Part shown: positions 12,644 to 26,344 of the stretch, in pieces | Numbering within the stretch: position 1 is the stretch's first letter | How the letters are laid out: every line of letters starts with the position of its first letter | Origin: Phalacrocorax aristotelis | Lineage: Eukaryota > Chordata > Aves > Suliformes > Phalacrocoracidae | Direction: 5' to 3' | DNA length: 64,000 nt | Assembly: GCF_949628215.1 (NCBI RefSeq) | Contig: NC_134279.1 | Coordinates: 12,010,041 to 12,074,040 of the forward strand | The notes under the pieces: model-generated | Seen by the model: only the letters and a program-made list of their open reading frames with translations | Told to the model about the DNA's origin: nothing | The model's database searches: none | Position numbers and translations under genes: made by a program

Positions 12644-15600
12644 TACTGTCTTCAAGAGATAAGAGCAGGGCCAATACTATAACAGCCCTTTTCAGCAAAA
12701 TCAGATTCAGACAAACTTAGGGTCATGTGCTGTCCTTGATATGTGCATGTTGAGCTTCAAGGGTTCATGTTGGACACATATTTAGAAAAATACTCTTTTT
12801 TTAAGTAGTTAGGTACAGAAGGGAGTTTGGGTGGAAAGCATCCCAAATTAACTTTACAGTTAAGCTTATGAAGCCCTACATTTATTTCATAGGTGAGCAG
12901 CATTTTCAGTCATAGTGTGGCACAGTGAAGTGACCGTGCTAAGAAATAGCTGATATTACAACTGCAGGTGATAAGGTGCATAAACAAAGTAGGCTTTGCT
13001 GCATAGCATTTTAATATATTTTGTGGAAATAATGTGATCCCATCTGTTCTCTCCTCCCTTTCCAGGCTTCGCCAGAGCACTTATGACAAAGTAATACTTG
13101 GTGTTGTCATGGAATTTCACTAAATCGGAGCACTCAAAAGGGATAAGTCTGGTTATATGAAAGTAAGAACCTTACCATAAATCATTAGGTTAGTTGGGCC
13201 ATGGAGGTGAATACAGAAGTTCTCACCGTGTCAGGACCTTCTTTTAGTTGGGAGGTAGAGAGACAAGAGTAGTGGTTTTAGTTTGCATTTATGCTAAGCA
13301 GCTCACCTGCTTCTTCCACTGGTCTTTGAATTCAAGCTTGCTGCATGTCTTGTTTGAGTGTTTAGGCTTTTTGGTTACAATCATGATTAAAAATGCACCT
13401 TAGCATCTTGGACACTGCTCTCCTTATTCTTGAGCTCCTTTCATCCATTTTTACAAGCAGTGCCTCAGACTTCCCCTTAAATCTACTCTTGTGGACCAGC
13501 AGACCTGTGGCCCTATTTTCTTGGTAGCAGTGACCATAGGAACAGTAAATTGGTCCATACTGATACCTTCTAACATTGCCCTGCTGTGCTTCTGCACTGG
13601 GATGCTTGCGATGCTGTCTTCTCTAATCGATGTAGTCACATAGACGTGTTCAAACCGGCGTAACACTGCTTTGTGCTGTCGAGCAGACATGTTGCATGTT
13701 AAAAGGAGCTGTGTTTTCAGTGGCAGGTGGAACAATCCATAGCATTATATCCAAGGAAAAAACATTTCGTACAGTATTTTAAGGCTTTTGGATGAAAGGT
13801 GATTTATATGAATGTAAGGTAATATTATTATAGATATTTTATTAAATAACAATAGTAGGTGTGTTTCTTAGGCATCAAATCTATGCACATGAAAGCCAAT
13901 AGTTGGCAGCCTGCAGTAACAGCACAGTGTGCTGAAATGATGGCAGTAATGACTAGCAGTGCAACACCAACAGAAACCACTGCATTGCATGTGTACTGTG
14001 CAGTATGTGAACAGACTGCAACAGCTTTATTGAGGATTGTAAGGAAGTGTGTAAAACCAAGCTGCAACTGTGTAAGAAAATACAAAATAAAGTGAGCGGA
14101 CAAACTACATCTGGGGCTTTTAGACAATAAACTGGGTAGATAGTAAAGCAGAACTTGTGTTGATTGGCAGCTGACATGAGGTCTTTTCTAAGTTGGCTAT
14201 TTATTTGGGATTTTACTGTAGCACTGAACATGGGAAAGAGACCCATATGGGCTCATCAACATGAATCAGAGGCGGCAAACCTTTTGAAGGATCTGCCATG
14301 TGGAAGGGTTTGTTTGTTCCCATTTGTACAGACTTTGTTCTCTGAGATGTACCTAAAAATCCTCATGATAACTTGACCCCTTTTGTTTGTTTGTGCCCGT
14401 TCTCTTTTTGTTTTTTAGTTCTTCAATGAATGCCTGGATTTCTGTAGGATATTGCTGGGTGTGAAAATGTTGCCTTATTCCCTTAAAGTGAAGCAAGAGT
14501 TTTTCTGAAGAAAAGTAAAGATTTTGCTAGCAACAGCAAAGCAGATGTAGATATATTTGGCTGGAAAAGAATTCCACATGTAATACAATATTGAGTTTTC
14601 CACATTTATTTTTGTTCTTTATTGGAGAGAACACTGCAACACTAAGCTCCAAATTATCTTGAAAACCCAGAAATAGAGCCCTAATTACATAGCCTGCTGA
14701 TCAAGGCAATCATCTGGGTTTTGGGACACTTGTATACACGTTCCTTTCCAATTAGCACATTCCAGATGAGGTCCCAGTAGCTGGCCTGAAATCAGCTTGT
14801 CATAGATTCAATAAATATTTTTCTGTGCAAAGGGGAAAACCTCAGGTAGTCGTGGGATAAGTAGATGATATCTTTGAATATCCTGTTAGTTATTACCCAC
14901 TTGCTTAAGATGTACAGCACGCAAGATCTGAATCTGAGATCAAAGGTGTCAATTTTCCTTTTTTTTTCACACTTTGTACTGAGTCTATATAGAGCAATTT
15001 GAATGAAAAAATTGTATAATTTAAACCGTTAGCATGTCATCATATGGTTGTGTTTCTTGATAATGCTCTCTGTAATTTTTATCTAATTCAGGTTTGATTT
15101 GCCTTTTTTTTTTCAACTTTTTGTAGTAGCTTTGTTCTGCATTAAAGATTTGACCAAAATCTTTATGTGAAAATGTTTGGCTTAAAAAAGTCACTTTCCT
15201 GGTAACAGTAGGAATGGGCATTTTTGTTGCAAAACCAGGGCTATATTAACCTTCTCTTTCTGTTAGAAAAGCACACACCGGAGCATACTAGTTGCATAAA
15301 GTAGAAGTGTGGTCAGATTAATAAAGTAAGAAAATCGGTACTGCAAGAAAACTTGTATTCCTGAGGTCTGATTTCAGGAAAACCTGAAATTCACAGAAGC
15401 AAAGGCTTACAGTCATGTCACAAGAACTAGCTGGAAGGCTATGCCCTGCTGTAGAAGAATTCAGATGCAAGGGGGGAAAAGCCATTCATATTTAAGAAGT
15501 ACACTAACAGAATATACACATTTCCCATTTATCTGGAATAGCACATTTATTGGGCAAGTCAGAGAAGTGCCTACATATTTTATTGCTGTGATTTAATTTT

Positions 15601-18600
15601 TCCTTTTTTTTTGTTTTCATCTTGCTGCATAGGGTACATAAACCAGCTTCTCAAGAACAAAAGCAAATGAAAACTATGATTTTCCTTTTCCCTTCTGCCC
15701 CAAGTGTTCTTAAGCCAACAAATAAAAATATGACTAGACATAATTTTTAAATACAGCTCCAGGTAATACTTAAAACTAAAAAGAGTCATTTTTCAACCCG
15801 CAAAGCCTTTGGGAGAATCAGGGAAATGAGTGAGGACAAAAAAATATATTTGTATGTATGTATATATTTTTTTTTTGATGATAGCTTCTGCAAGAAAGAG
15901 TTCAACTTAGATTTGCCTGTCTCGCTAAAATTCTACTTTTCTCTTTTCCTTATGTTTCTAGTCCACTGTTTCTATCAGTCCATTAGTCTTTGTTTCATGG
16001 TAGTAATTATATGCCCAAGCTCTTCAGGAATGAGAGTGCATCAAACACAGTGGTGCTCGTGCTGTGGGTGAATTAATTAAAGCACCAAGAAATTCATGCT
16101 CAGCAATGAGAACAATTGGCTTGATGCACTCTAATGTAGATTTACTCACAAAGACCTAAGGGCATGTGAAGTAACTGCTGTGAGCATCTACCACATATTG
16201 GAGCATACTGTAATTTCTGTGTCTCTGTTCTGAACTTAGACTACTAGTCATACAGCAAGTGGCTCCTTTGCCCACATCTGTTCGTCCTATCTCATTAATG
16301 GTGAAGACAGCTGTCCCCATTATGCTTCAGTGGGGTGAAGTACAGTGAGAACAAAAGTCTGGAGAAGACATTATGCATAGGAGAGAAGGGCAGGAAGGTG
16401 TCCAGGAGCCTGGAATAGAGGTAATTCAGATGAAGCTCCTATCTGACAGCAGGACCTGGAGGAGCATTATTGCCAAGCCATCTGGGATGGAAATTCAGTA
16501 ACGAGAGGACGCTACTACACCGTTCTATCATCTGTGAAGATTTCCTGGAAATTGGAAATTGCAAGCCTTGATACACAAGAAAGTCCAGAACTGTAGAAGA
16601 GGATAGTGAGGACTGGATTGATGGCCTTTGTAAGTATTAAGCCTGATAAGTAATGCTTGCCCTAATGCAATTAGATTTTAACAGCCTAATTGAGTTACAG
16701 ATGAAATTTCAGAGGTTTCACTGTGAATAAACACAGTGTGTGTGTGTGTCACAGTTCATCCGTTATTTAGCTGGTTATTCTTAGAAACTGGGTTTGCGCT
16801 AGGTGACTGGGAGCCTGCCTGTGGACATCTATAGGCAGAAGCAATCAATAGCAAGGGCCTACTGCTGTCCTTATCAATGTCAATGAGTTTTGCAGAATTA
16901 CTTCAAAGAACCTAAACAGCATTTAGGTCCTCTACAGCATATCTGAAAATAGAACACATCAAATGCAAAGTGATCAAATAAGTCTCTGCCTATACAGGGT
17001 CTGTTACTGCTATTCATCAGCATATGATCTTATCACTTGCTTTCATGTGAGCTGCATTGCTTTTGTTAATACCATTTTTAGAGTTTATTTGGTTGAAACT
17101 ATGCAACTTCCTGTATGGACAATTCTATTAATTTAGTTCAAGAGTCCATTGATTTAGTTTTATATGAGAAAGAAATCACTTCAAATTGATATGAATTGGG
17201 TTTAAATTGGATTATGATAGATTGGCCATGGACACTGTTGAGTCCACAAACTTTGGCAACCTAATAATAACTTCAAGCTTTCCTTCATTTTCCCTCTTTC
17301 AAGCTCTGTAATAAGTCAATCGTTTCTCACCCCAATCATCTTGCAGCAGGACTTCCCACAGTGAATTAGAATGAAGTTCAGCATCTTTTTATGCCTAACC
17401 TATAGACAAATATTGCCTAAAAGACAGAAGCATCGTACATATACTTTAAAACCATTAAAATCTATTGGTTGCATTTAGTCTTCTAATATAGCTGGGGGGC
17501 TTTCTGTTTTGTTTATACTGAAGATTTTTCTCCCCTAAGTACTATGTCTTATTAGGAAATTTTAAGGTAATTGATTCACTTTCCTAACTCCAGACCAAGT
17601 CTTCCGATTTAGCATTGTGCAGGTTTAGCATAACACGGTGAACTGTGATGGAGTCAGCTAGCTTTGAGCTACTGTCACGCTCCTCTTGTTCTAAAATTGG
17701 CCATTGCCCAGTCTGATTTGCTTCATGAATTAGAGAAAATTAAAGCTTATTGCCTTAGCGGTGCTTATTGGCAAATAGGAGTTGCTGGAACTTAGGGACA
17801 CCACAGATCTGTCCTTTTTTTTTTTTCCTGATTATGTTCTCTGCAGTAGCAGCCCAGAACAAAGGGACATGGCACCACACCACTATTTCCGCTCATTAGC
17901 GACCATCCTGTCCCTAGGGAAACTGCACTATTGGGCATATCCATTGATTGGCTTCAAAGGATATAAAATGGTGCTGTGGCTCTGGCATTTAGCAGATTTT
18001 TGCATAGCAGTGCTACAGCTTGTATCCAGAAAGTTTCTAAGAACTGAAACAAATCCTTTATAAATATGTGAAAGATGAGATATTGGAAGAGAGATAATTG
18101 TTGCCTTGTACCAGGTGGGCTGTAACTTGTTACAAGAGAAACAAGAGCAAGGATGTTTTACAGGCTTTTGGCTTTGCCTTTTTGTTGCTGTTTTCCTGAG
18201 GGGAAACAAAACTCTGCGCTAGCAAGCAGAAACTGCCAGTTTACAGGAGAAGGTAGAGGTGAATGAAGGTGGTAGGAGAAAAGTGGTGAGGCTTGTGGCA
18301 ATGACAAGACAAAGCCAGATGCAGCTGCAAACGAAAATTTCTGTCCCACAAGTACTGATTCACGTGTATCTTCTTTTTCTGGTGGTTAGGCATTCCATTC
18401 CTTAAGAATGTGTGAGGCTAATGTCTAAATTATGATGACAGTGAAATTATATCAGATTTGAAAAAGGCCATTTGTTCGAGGAAGTCTGCTGATGGTTACA
18501 TTGTGCAATGGTAGAAAGCTAAATAATATGAAGTTGTTATCGTTTCACATTGGACATCAAGATGTGACATTGTCAGTCTGAGGGGCCTGAATGAGGTCCA

Positions 18601-18989
18601 TAAATACATTATGAACTAAATTATTCTAGTAGCACTCAAGTAGTACAGTTTCATTTTAGAAGGTAGTTTCTCTGTCAGATACAATATGAAAGAATTTGCA
18701 GGAATTATGGTGTCTAGAGACATCTGAAAGAATTTGCAGTCTTTTTTTTTTTTTTCTGCACAACTGATATATCCGTAGCCTGTGACAGAAAAGCAGACAA
18801 AATTACTAGAAGTTGATCTTGCAGGATTTCTATCCAAGATGAGAAACACTGATGCCAGTATCTCCTAGAAATAACACTCCCTTTGAAAATTTTAGGCACA
18901 TTTTTCAGACTTATGTATCCAAAATAGTTAACGTTTTCATTTCTGAAGTCATGTGTGCACACAGGCTGGTTGAATCAGAACAAGGATCT
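12644..18989. other. Gene-free unique sequence
   Basis: Nothing here supports a gene. Overlapping open frames on both strands near 13450-14250 and 17780-18350 show no family signature and lack paired splice sites. The stretch includes a (GT)7 run and T-runs at about 17812-17826 and 18740-18753. Confidence 0.55.
16736..16749. repeat. (GT)7 microsatellite
   Basis: Seven GT units, bounded by ACACA on the left and CACAG on the right. Confidence 0.85.
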
Positions 18990-19062
18990 GCATGCAGATC
19001 ATGCCTTGTGTTAGTTACACAACAGGTCAGACTAGATAGTCTTTTCTTGTTTCAAAAATCCA
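18990..19062 (+). mobile_element. CR1/L3-type LINE 3'-end remnant
   Basis: The segment 'aacaggtcagactagatagtc' (19021-19041), preceded by 'ccttgtgttagttacac' and followed by a T-rich stretch and 'caaaaatc', matches the conserved 3' untranslated end of old CR1/L3 LINEs. In that family 'gtgttatacaggaggtcagactagatgatc' precedes the final short repeats. The copy is on the plus strand, strongly 5'-truncated and diverged. The 169-codon open frame that runs across it (18852-19361) is therefore not a gene. Confidence 0.6.
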
Positions 19063-19123
19063 GCTTCGGAACTTGGGAAGCAGCTCAGATTTTCTTTTCA
19101 TATGCAAATTATGACAGATTCTT

Positions 19124-19136
19124 CCCCCCCCCCCCC
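19124..19136. repeat. C13 homopolymer tract
   Basis: A run of 13 C following TT and followed by GCGA. Length polymorphism and sequencing slippage are likely here. Confidence 0.9.
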
Positions 19137-20879
19137 GCGAATAGTTACGAATCACATGCAGTCAATGTCACTAGGATGGGATCAGTTTATATCCAGTTCA
19201 CTAAATTAAAACATTTCATTGGCTTTAGTGTCTTTGAAGACTACAGGAAGCATCCATATAAAATAATAAAAGTAGTAATTACTGATCTAAAATATACACC
19301 TGCACACCGTATAGTCTGTATTACCATGCACAGTGGAACTGTGAACCCACTCAAAGGTTAGATAGTGTGACAGCTGTATCTCAAATGGGTTGCCACTTGT
19401 CCCATAGAAAATTATACTTCTCATAATACATTCTTAAATCCCACATCCTGTTTTAGAGGTGCGTAGACTGTTGCTTAATGTGTATTTTCCAGTTCTATAT
19501 GAAAAAATAAAAGTGAAATCTGGCAACAGTAATTCTACAAAATCATTCATTTGTCCCTAAGGTATTGCTGTTGCTTTCCTTGATGGATGGGAACACCGCT
19601 TTGTTTCTGAAGGTTGCAGCTGGAGCCAACATCACCCCAACAGAACTGCTATCGATAGGATTTTCTCACCTTTGAGAGAAGCACCCAAACGAACATCCTG
19701 TGATATGTATTACTGCATACCTCCATTTTCTTCTGCACCTGACAAGGTGAGCTACTATTGCAATACCTCTCTAATCCTGGTCTAGCACATCTGGCTGATC
19801 CAGAAATAATCAGGATCATTCAAGTCTGGGCATTAAGTGATCATCACAACTAAGTGCCTTTAAAAAATAAAAGGGGGGGGGATGTTTAGGAGAGGCCACC
19901 CCTGATCCACACACTGCTTCCTCGGCTGTTGCTAAGGCTCTGTAAAGCTTTGGCAACATTTCCTGGAGAATGTAGATGGTGGATTGGAACTGTGGCACTG
20001 GTATTTTTTTCCTTATGCGTAGCAACTTAGTTGACCCTTCATGAGAAAAAGGGGACATTTGTGTCCAGTATGTTTTTAAATGTCTTTTCTGGCATTGCAA
20101 TCTTCGCCACTTAACAAGTGCAGAGAACTTAGGTCCCAACATGTGTATGACCCACCTGAATGACACTTTAGCTTCACGTCACCAGTTGCTTAGGCTACTG
20201 TGCTGATGAAGCTTTAGAAGTGGAGAAATGAAGATGCATCCTCCTCGGATACTACTTCCAAAATAAAAAGACCGTAAGAGGAGATTTAAACTCTAAGGAT
20301 AGTATGTTTTGTGCATTACTCGTGTATTATAATTAAATATGAGGGAACTGAAGAGGCAGAACTATGAGTCCTGAAGGCAACGTAATGAAGAAGCTTAGTG
20401 CCCCAGCTTATACGAACAGTTAACTGAAGTAGTTTGGTCCTACATCTTCATGGTGATATGTCAAATACAGTATTATTTTATATAACTTCAAGTAGTAAAC
20501 TTCCTTATTATTATAAATGATAGACATTAATGGATCATTAATCCATATAATACTGCATTTTCATAAAACAATTTCAATTCATTTAAAATTCTTCCTAAGA
20601 ATCTTTCTGACATCTTCTAGCAGAAAATGACTTTATTTTATTTATTTCTAATCACTCCACACTTCCTTGGTTCCACTAATTACTGCTTCAAAGCTCAACT
20701 GTTTGTGCAGATCACCTTTAACCATAATTCCCATAAATTAAAATACACCACCAGCCTGTCAGGATTCAGATTAATGTCTAAGTGTTTTAACCACTGTATG
20801 AGATAGTACCCAGGAAGGCTCCATGCATGAATCGTGATGATATTCTATGGAATACGGTTACATTTATTGCTACACTATG

Positions 20880-21110
20880 TATAATTACACAGGCAGTTGT
20901 TTACTCTCTTAAGTAATCAGTCTATTAATTTGCCTCGAGATAGCCTGAGATCTGCAGTTTATGATTATCCTCCTTTGCTGAATTTTGGCACCTTGATTTC
21001 TCTTAAGCATGACCTGATCAAATGCTGATCATTAAAGTTCTGAAATCATAAACTGACACAAAGGTCATTGGCTAAAAAGGTAATAAATGAGGTTGAGTAG
21101 CTTGATCCAC
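20880..21110. promoter_or_regulatory. Candidate conserved non-coding element
   Basis: A complex, repeat-free, AT-rich block with TAAGTAATCAG, CTATTAATTTG, TTATGATTATCC and CTGATCAAATGCTGATCATTAAAG words, the last containing a short direct repeat of TGATCA/TGATCATT. It is not coding in any frame. This is an inference from appearance, with no alignment available. Confidence 0.2.
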
Positions 21111-21235
21111 TACTTTTGAAAGCAGTGTCCTGGTCTTAGGGGAAAGAAAAATCTCTAAGTACCAAGTGCTCATTGTTTACCTTGTACTATGCAAGCTTTA
21201 ATTGAAGTCCATGGTCTGTGGTCGATATCAATTGC

Positions 21236-21261
21236 CAGGTTCCTCAAAAGTCAGGAACCTG
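21236..21261. repeat. Perfect hairpin, 9-bp stem and 8-base loop
   Basis: CAGGTTCCT and its exact reverse complement AGGAACCTG are separated by CAAAAGTC. The stem does not extend. It is isolated in unique sequence and too short for a microRNA precursor. Confidence 0.8.
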
Positions 21262-24200
21262 AGCTTAATTTAATCCTAATGCAACAAAACTGCTCGCAAG
21301 GGAATGGGTAAATAAGCATAGGCACAAATCTCAAAGATCAAGATCCTGAAAGATGATGTGTTCACTTGTAAACTAGATTAGCATATTTGGATCTACAGTG
21401 GTATAATAAGGGCTCAAAACTATCTACGTGAATTTGGAAACGTCTACTTGTTTAGTCTTTCAAACTCAAGTCTTTTTTCATGGTTGATTGCAGTCTGAAA
21501 ATGTGTACATGTGTGTTTTGTTAATATTAAGTCGGGATAAAGAATACAGTGGAATAAATTATGAATTTGTGCAGTCACGGCTGGGAGGTTATATTTAATA
21601 AGTATAAAACAACTTTTTCATTGTTCAGATTCTTTTCACCTCTCTGTAAACCGATTCCTAAATGCACGGATGGACAGGTACATCAGTTATAGCTGCCTCC
21701 ACTACATTCCAGCCTGATCCAGTTGTATTTCTGGGTGCCTCTTCCTCACCCAGAGAGTTACATTTGATAAAGAATCAGTATATTACTTGCCTTACTTCTA
21801 TTTGCATACACTGCTAAAGTTTGACTAGTACCAGGAGCAGTGTGCTCCCCTGAGTACTGCTCGTGCTCCTACTTGTCTCAAGCTCCCAGTTGTCAAACAA
21901 TGACTACCTACTTACACATTGAAGTCCTTCATGTCTATCATACAGAAATTCTGTTCATAAAGGTATTGGGAGATTTATTCTGGCCACTTCTGTATAATTT
22001 ATGCTCTTATTGAACTACATCAGTCACCCATTATGGACCATAAAAATGGGCATCAACAAACTCCCAATAATTTAACAAAAATTGTATATGGAACAACAAA
22101 TAAGCAATTTTATGATTTCTGCAAGTGAGGTTGTCAAGAAATGGGTTCTTCTTTTTTTAAGCTAGAGGTTCAAAGACTTGTAATGCTTCTGGATCAAAAC
22201 AGTTCATCAAACTTGACATAAGCTCATAGCCAGGTTAGGGGAGATCTGAATTAACATACCGAGATTCTCTTGTCATTTAATTTTAGCAGAAAAAAATGCA
22301 TTCTTGCAAAGTGCATCTTACTACTTTAACTTTGAAAATTAATTAATAAATTGGCCTAATATCGCAGGACAAACTACCAGCTCTGCAATGAGATCAAATG
22401 GTGCTGAATAAGAGTAATATGAACAAGTATATCCTAATCATCTGATATTGAATTGTGACCCGGTGTTGGAAAAGCAGCTATGTGAGGAACCATTTGAGTT
22501 TGCTTAGTTTAATTATTTTCTATAATTACTGTGAAGATCTTAGTTTATGAGATTTTAATTGTACTTTTCATCAGGCTTCTGTTCACTTTTGAATCTCTTA
22601 TTTGGCTTTTTTCTTTCAGAAATTTCTTTGAATAGTCTAAGTTTGCTTCAATATTTTCCAGCCAGATATTCTGTAAGATTCATTTCTGAGCCTTTTTGGT
22701 GTAAGCTGATTCTTGACAATACAGAAAGTATTTCAAATATATATGGAAATGCTTTGGTATGTTCCTGCTGTTTGTCAGAAAAATTTTTGCTTTTACAGGG
22801 GTGTTTTTTCCCTTGATCTTCATGGTCTGATTGGCAACGTTTTCTTTTAAATACCGTTGTTTTCTTTACTGTATAAAAGTAATTTGAATAATTATCATAT
22901 TTCTTCACTGAAGTATTGCTGCACTTTAAAAAGTGCTTATCCAAAGAATATCTGCAGTGACTTTTTTTTTTGTTTCTTCTGAAGAAAGATGATCATGAAT
23001 CAGTTACTGGATTTCCCAAGGCTTGGATGTCTTGGAATTAAGACACTATATGCTTCTAAACTTGATCCAACGACAAAAGCATTTGAAAGAAATCTCCTTA
23101 GGGAATCAGTTCAAAAATTCATATGAATCCAAAACTAATGTTGCTTTGAATTCAGCCTGCATTTGCAAACTTTCCCCTTCCTTGGAACTGGACATGTTTA
23201 GAAGTAATAGTCATAAAGAGGTCTGCAACCAGTTTCTTTATTGGGCCACTTCATGTATGAATCATATTCACAGAAATAGGACAAACCTCATTAAGTATTT
23301 GTTATGTCTTTGCTTTTACATGTTCACAGGAAGGCTCTTTCTTTCAGGCACCTAACTAGGAGAGCAGGGGAAAGGGTGGCCTATGGAGGCCATGTACATA
23401 CATTATTGTACCTACTACAAAAGATCTGGGCTCTGTTCCTATGAATGATCATCTGTAATATTCCAGAAATATTACTTTGTGGACTATGCACTTAATTTTG
23501 CTAGTTCTTAGCTCCTGGTGCGTCAAGAATGTAGTATGCAAGGTGGGTAATGCTGCTTTACCTAAAAACAAATATTTATAGAAGTATTTGTGGGAATGTT
23601 CAATGATAAAGGTCTAATTGCAAAATTCAGTGAATGTTTCACAGTGTTTAATTTATCTATTGTATCTACTTTCTTGTTCTGCAAGCAGAACACAGTACAC
23701 TAAAACACATTCTTTACAACTGAAAGGCTAAATGATAGAATTACTCTAAGACACATAAGGAAGTCTAGAAATAAGGATTTGTTTGTGGGCTTTTTTCTGC
23801 CTTCCTTTTAAAATTCTAATGTATGTGCTTTGCACGGGCATTGAAAATAAGCTGGTTTTAGGATGTTTCTGAATGGGAGAGAAGTCATTTGACATAATAG
23901 CAAATACCTTTACAAGTCTTCAAGCTGTTCTATTCAATATACAGTGTTATAATTTTGCTACATAGGGCACGCAAGGAAATTATGAAAAAAAAGCTGAATT
24001 ATGATGTAGTGATACTATAAATGGACTATGATTTCACAGTGGATATGTTTTTCTGAAACTGAAAAGAATAGAACTATATGTAGTCTGTTTGGGTTTTTTT
24101 GCAAACCATCATATTAAAATTTTATTACACGTTAGAAGAAAAATAGTAAGACCACTGGAGGAGTCTGGCAAAGAACATTTACCAGAAGTTATCCAAACAC

Positions 24201-25540
24201 TGTATTTTACATTTGTATTTTTTAAAGACTCATCTGTGCCTATTTTCTCTTGTCTTCTGCAGCTACAGAAGTAATTTCAGTTGTTGTATTTTAAAATAAA
24301 ATAGTGAAAATAAGTCTGTAAAGATCAATAAAAAGCTAAATTATTCAGTACCAGGGAGAACAAAACATTTTGTTCCACCTTTTTTTGTTACTAAATATTG
24401 AAATAAAGCCTCTAAGTGCTTCTTAAGTAGAGGAGTATTTTAGCATCTTTATATATAAAAAACCATCTGATTCTAAAATCCACCTAGAGATGAATGATAG
24501 TGTATTTTTTTAATGCTGTTCTCTTTTTAAATTGTAGGGAATTTAAGACTAAAGCCTGTCACATGCTAAACTTCTCATGTAATACAAGGGGAAGATGTTT
24601 GTTAATTAATTAACCTTTTGCTGTTATCCAGTCTCCACTTCCTTTGAATTTTTACTAGGCACAGATCTTATGAGGAACCAAAAAAAGAAAATCATGTTTT
24701 GATTGAAGAAGGGCTTTTTTTTAAATCAAAGTAAGCCTACTTAAAATACATTTAATTGGAGAATATTCACTTTTGCAAAGCAGTCAAAAAACAGCGGCTT
24801 TCTGCCTATAATGCATTTTGATTTGCCTCTGTAAATAGCATTTTCATATAGCATTAACACTCCATTTCTTTTCCTCTATGATGATAACTATTTTTCGTGT
24901 CTGTATTTGGTCTTTAAGGGGAAGAAAAAAAAAAACACAGACCAGAGCTAAAGTAGTCCAGCCATATAAGACTTGTACATGCCGGGTCTTTCAAGAGAGA
25001 TTCTGCTGAAGTCTAGATTTCTTGGGTCTTAATAGTTTTTCGGTTGGCTCATTTTAATTCAGACCTCTGACACGCTTTGCCTCTGCCAAGTGCACTACAA
25101 GGCCACAAGTTTCTGGGGTTATAAAGCTGTTCCAGCCATCATAAATTGTAGCATTTTCTGTCATTTCAGTTAAGCCTCTTTTGTTGTTTTTCTTTTTTTT
25201 TTTTCTTACTGATATAGAGAAATTAAAAATGGAGAATTTGCAGTTTTCTTTTCATGTGATCATTGAGTCCTTTATGTGAGGCCTCATATAAAATTAACAG
25301 AATTTAGAAAGGAAAGTAGAGAACATGAATATTCCAGTGGTTAGAAGAGAGATACTGAGATAGAAAGCAATCCATTTTTAATTTTTTAGTGAGCCTTTAA
25401 AATATACTGAGTCTTGCAATGTGTAATACAGTATAGTACATCATAGCACATCCCCCAGTGTATGGCCAATGGCTGGGGTGGGGATCTCGCAGTGCTTCTT
25501 TTCTTTTAAGATCTGATGGCCAAATTAAAAGCAAAAGTTA

Positions 25541-25678
25541 AGACCCGGGTCAGGCTGGCATATACTGCAAGATGACATCCGTCAGTAGACCCGGGTCAGG
25601 CTGGCATATACTGCAAGATTACATCCGTCAGTAGACCCGGGTCAAGCTGGCATATACTGCAAGATTACATCCGTCAGT
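25541..25678. repeat. 46-bp tandem repeat, three copies (minisatellite)
   Basis: Three head-to-tail units of 46 bp occupy 25541-25586, 25587-25632 and 25633-25678. Each starts AGACCCGGGTCA and ends CATCCGTCAGT. Copy 1 has GATGACATCC where copies 2 and 3 have GATTACATCC, and copy 3 has CAAGCTGG where copies 1 and 2 have CAGGCTGG. The units are otherwise identical, so the expansion is recent or is being homogenised. Each unit carries the palindrome CCCGGG. Because 46 is not a multiple of three, the array shifts reading frame from copy to copy and is unlikely to be a protein repeat. Confidence 0.95.
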
Positions 25679-26214
25679 AGCCCACACCAGTCAGCAAACT
25701 TCTCTTCCACAACTGGTATGTCAGCAGAGGCATAACCTTGAGATTTCTGTTTATTTGTCTTTGGTGAACAGGACAGTCTGATGCTGCCAGCCCTCCGGGA
25801 GAAGGCAGCTTGCCACCGATGACAGTGAATTGTATAGCAAGGTGGTGGATACCACCACATAGAGGACAAACCAACAGGTGGGTAAAAGGCACAAAGCAAT
25901 CTGGGCCACAGAGTGGGAGATAAGTGGTAAGGCCTGTGCTGATTAAGGATGCGGATTATCATGCCCTGTTCAGGACTGTGGGGTTTTGCAAAGATATTTG
26001 GTGGAGAGAGCATCATCAGAGGCTGAGGACGGCATGCATGCTCTGACGATTGAGGAGGTGCGGGACAAGTAGGTGGTGGCAATGGAGAGGCAAGCTGTTT
26101 GAAAATAGCTGTTGTGATGATGGTGGAGCCAGAAGGCAGCTGCCTGGTAAAGAAAGGCCTGAAGAAGAGAGTTGTGTGCATCTCTCCATCCATTACACAC
26201 TGCCAGACATGCAA
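25642..26214 (-). other. Unrecognised 190-codon open frame in a GC-balanced block
   Basis: This is the longest ATG-to-stop frame of the window, on the minus strand. The deduced protein starts MHVWQCVMDGEM and ends DVILQYMPA, with the stop falling inside the third 46-bp unit. It is rich in Pro, His, Ser and Cys, and has no signal peptide, membrane segment or motif that I recognise. A second minus-strand frame (26233-25970) overlaps it. The surrounding block (about 25680-26260) is visibly less AT-rich than its neighbours, which by itself makes long frames more likely. It could be a chance frame in an old inserted segment, a retrocopy relic or an unknown low-copy repeat. I searched by eye for Harbinger-type transposase motifs and found none convincing. 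Confidence 0.15.
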
Positions 26215-26344
26215 TTAGGCTGCGGTGAAACAATCATTGAAAGACTAATTGTATAACATGCAGCATTATGGGGGACACAACCCCAGTCGTCTTGTTCGCT
26301 GTTCAGCCAATGGGAATTTTTCCTCCTCCCTCTGCTTGTGAGGC

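Larger units (their letters stand above)
19137..25540. other. Gene-free AT-rich unique sequence
   Basis: No gene or RNA was recognised. The region is AT-rich, with overlapping short open frames of low complexity. It contains a perfect hairpin at 21236-21261 and several blocks resembling conserved non-coding DNA (about 20880-21110, 22000-22140 and 24760-24870). Confidence 0.55.

Noticed and set aside
13451-14250. Cluster of 70-99 codon frames on both strands as a possible gene
   Set aside because: Frames overlap antisense to each other, lack motifs and have no matching splice sites.
18852-19361. 169-codon plus-strand open frame
   Set aside because: It runs across an L3/CR1 3' end and a C13 tract, so a PPPP run in the product comes from simple sequence. 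No splice or promoter context.
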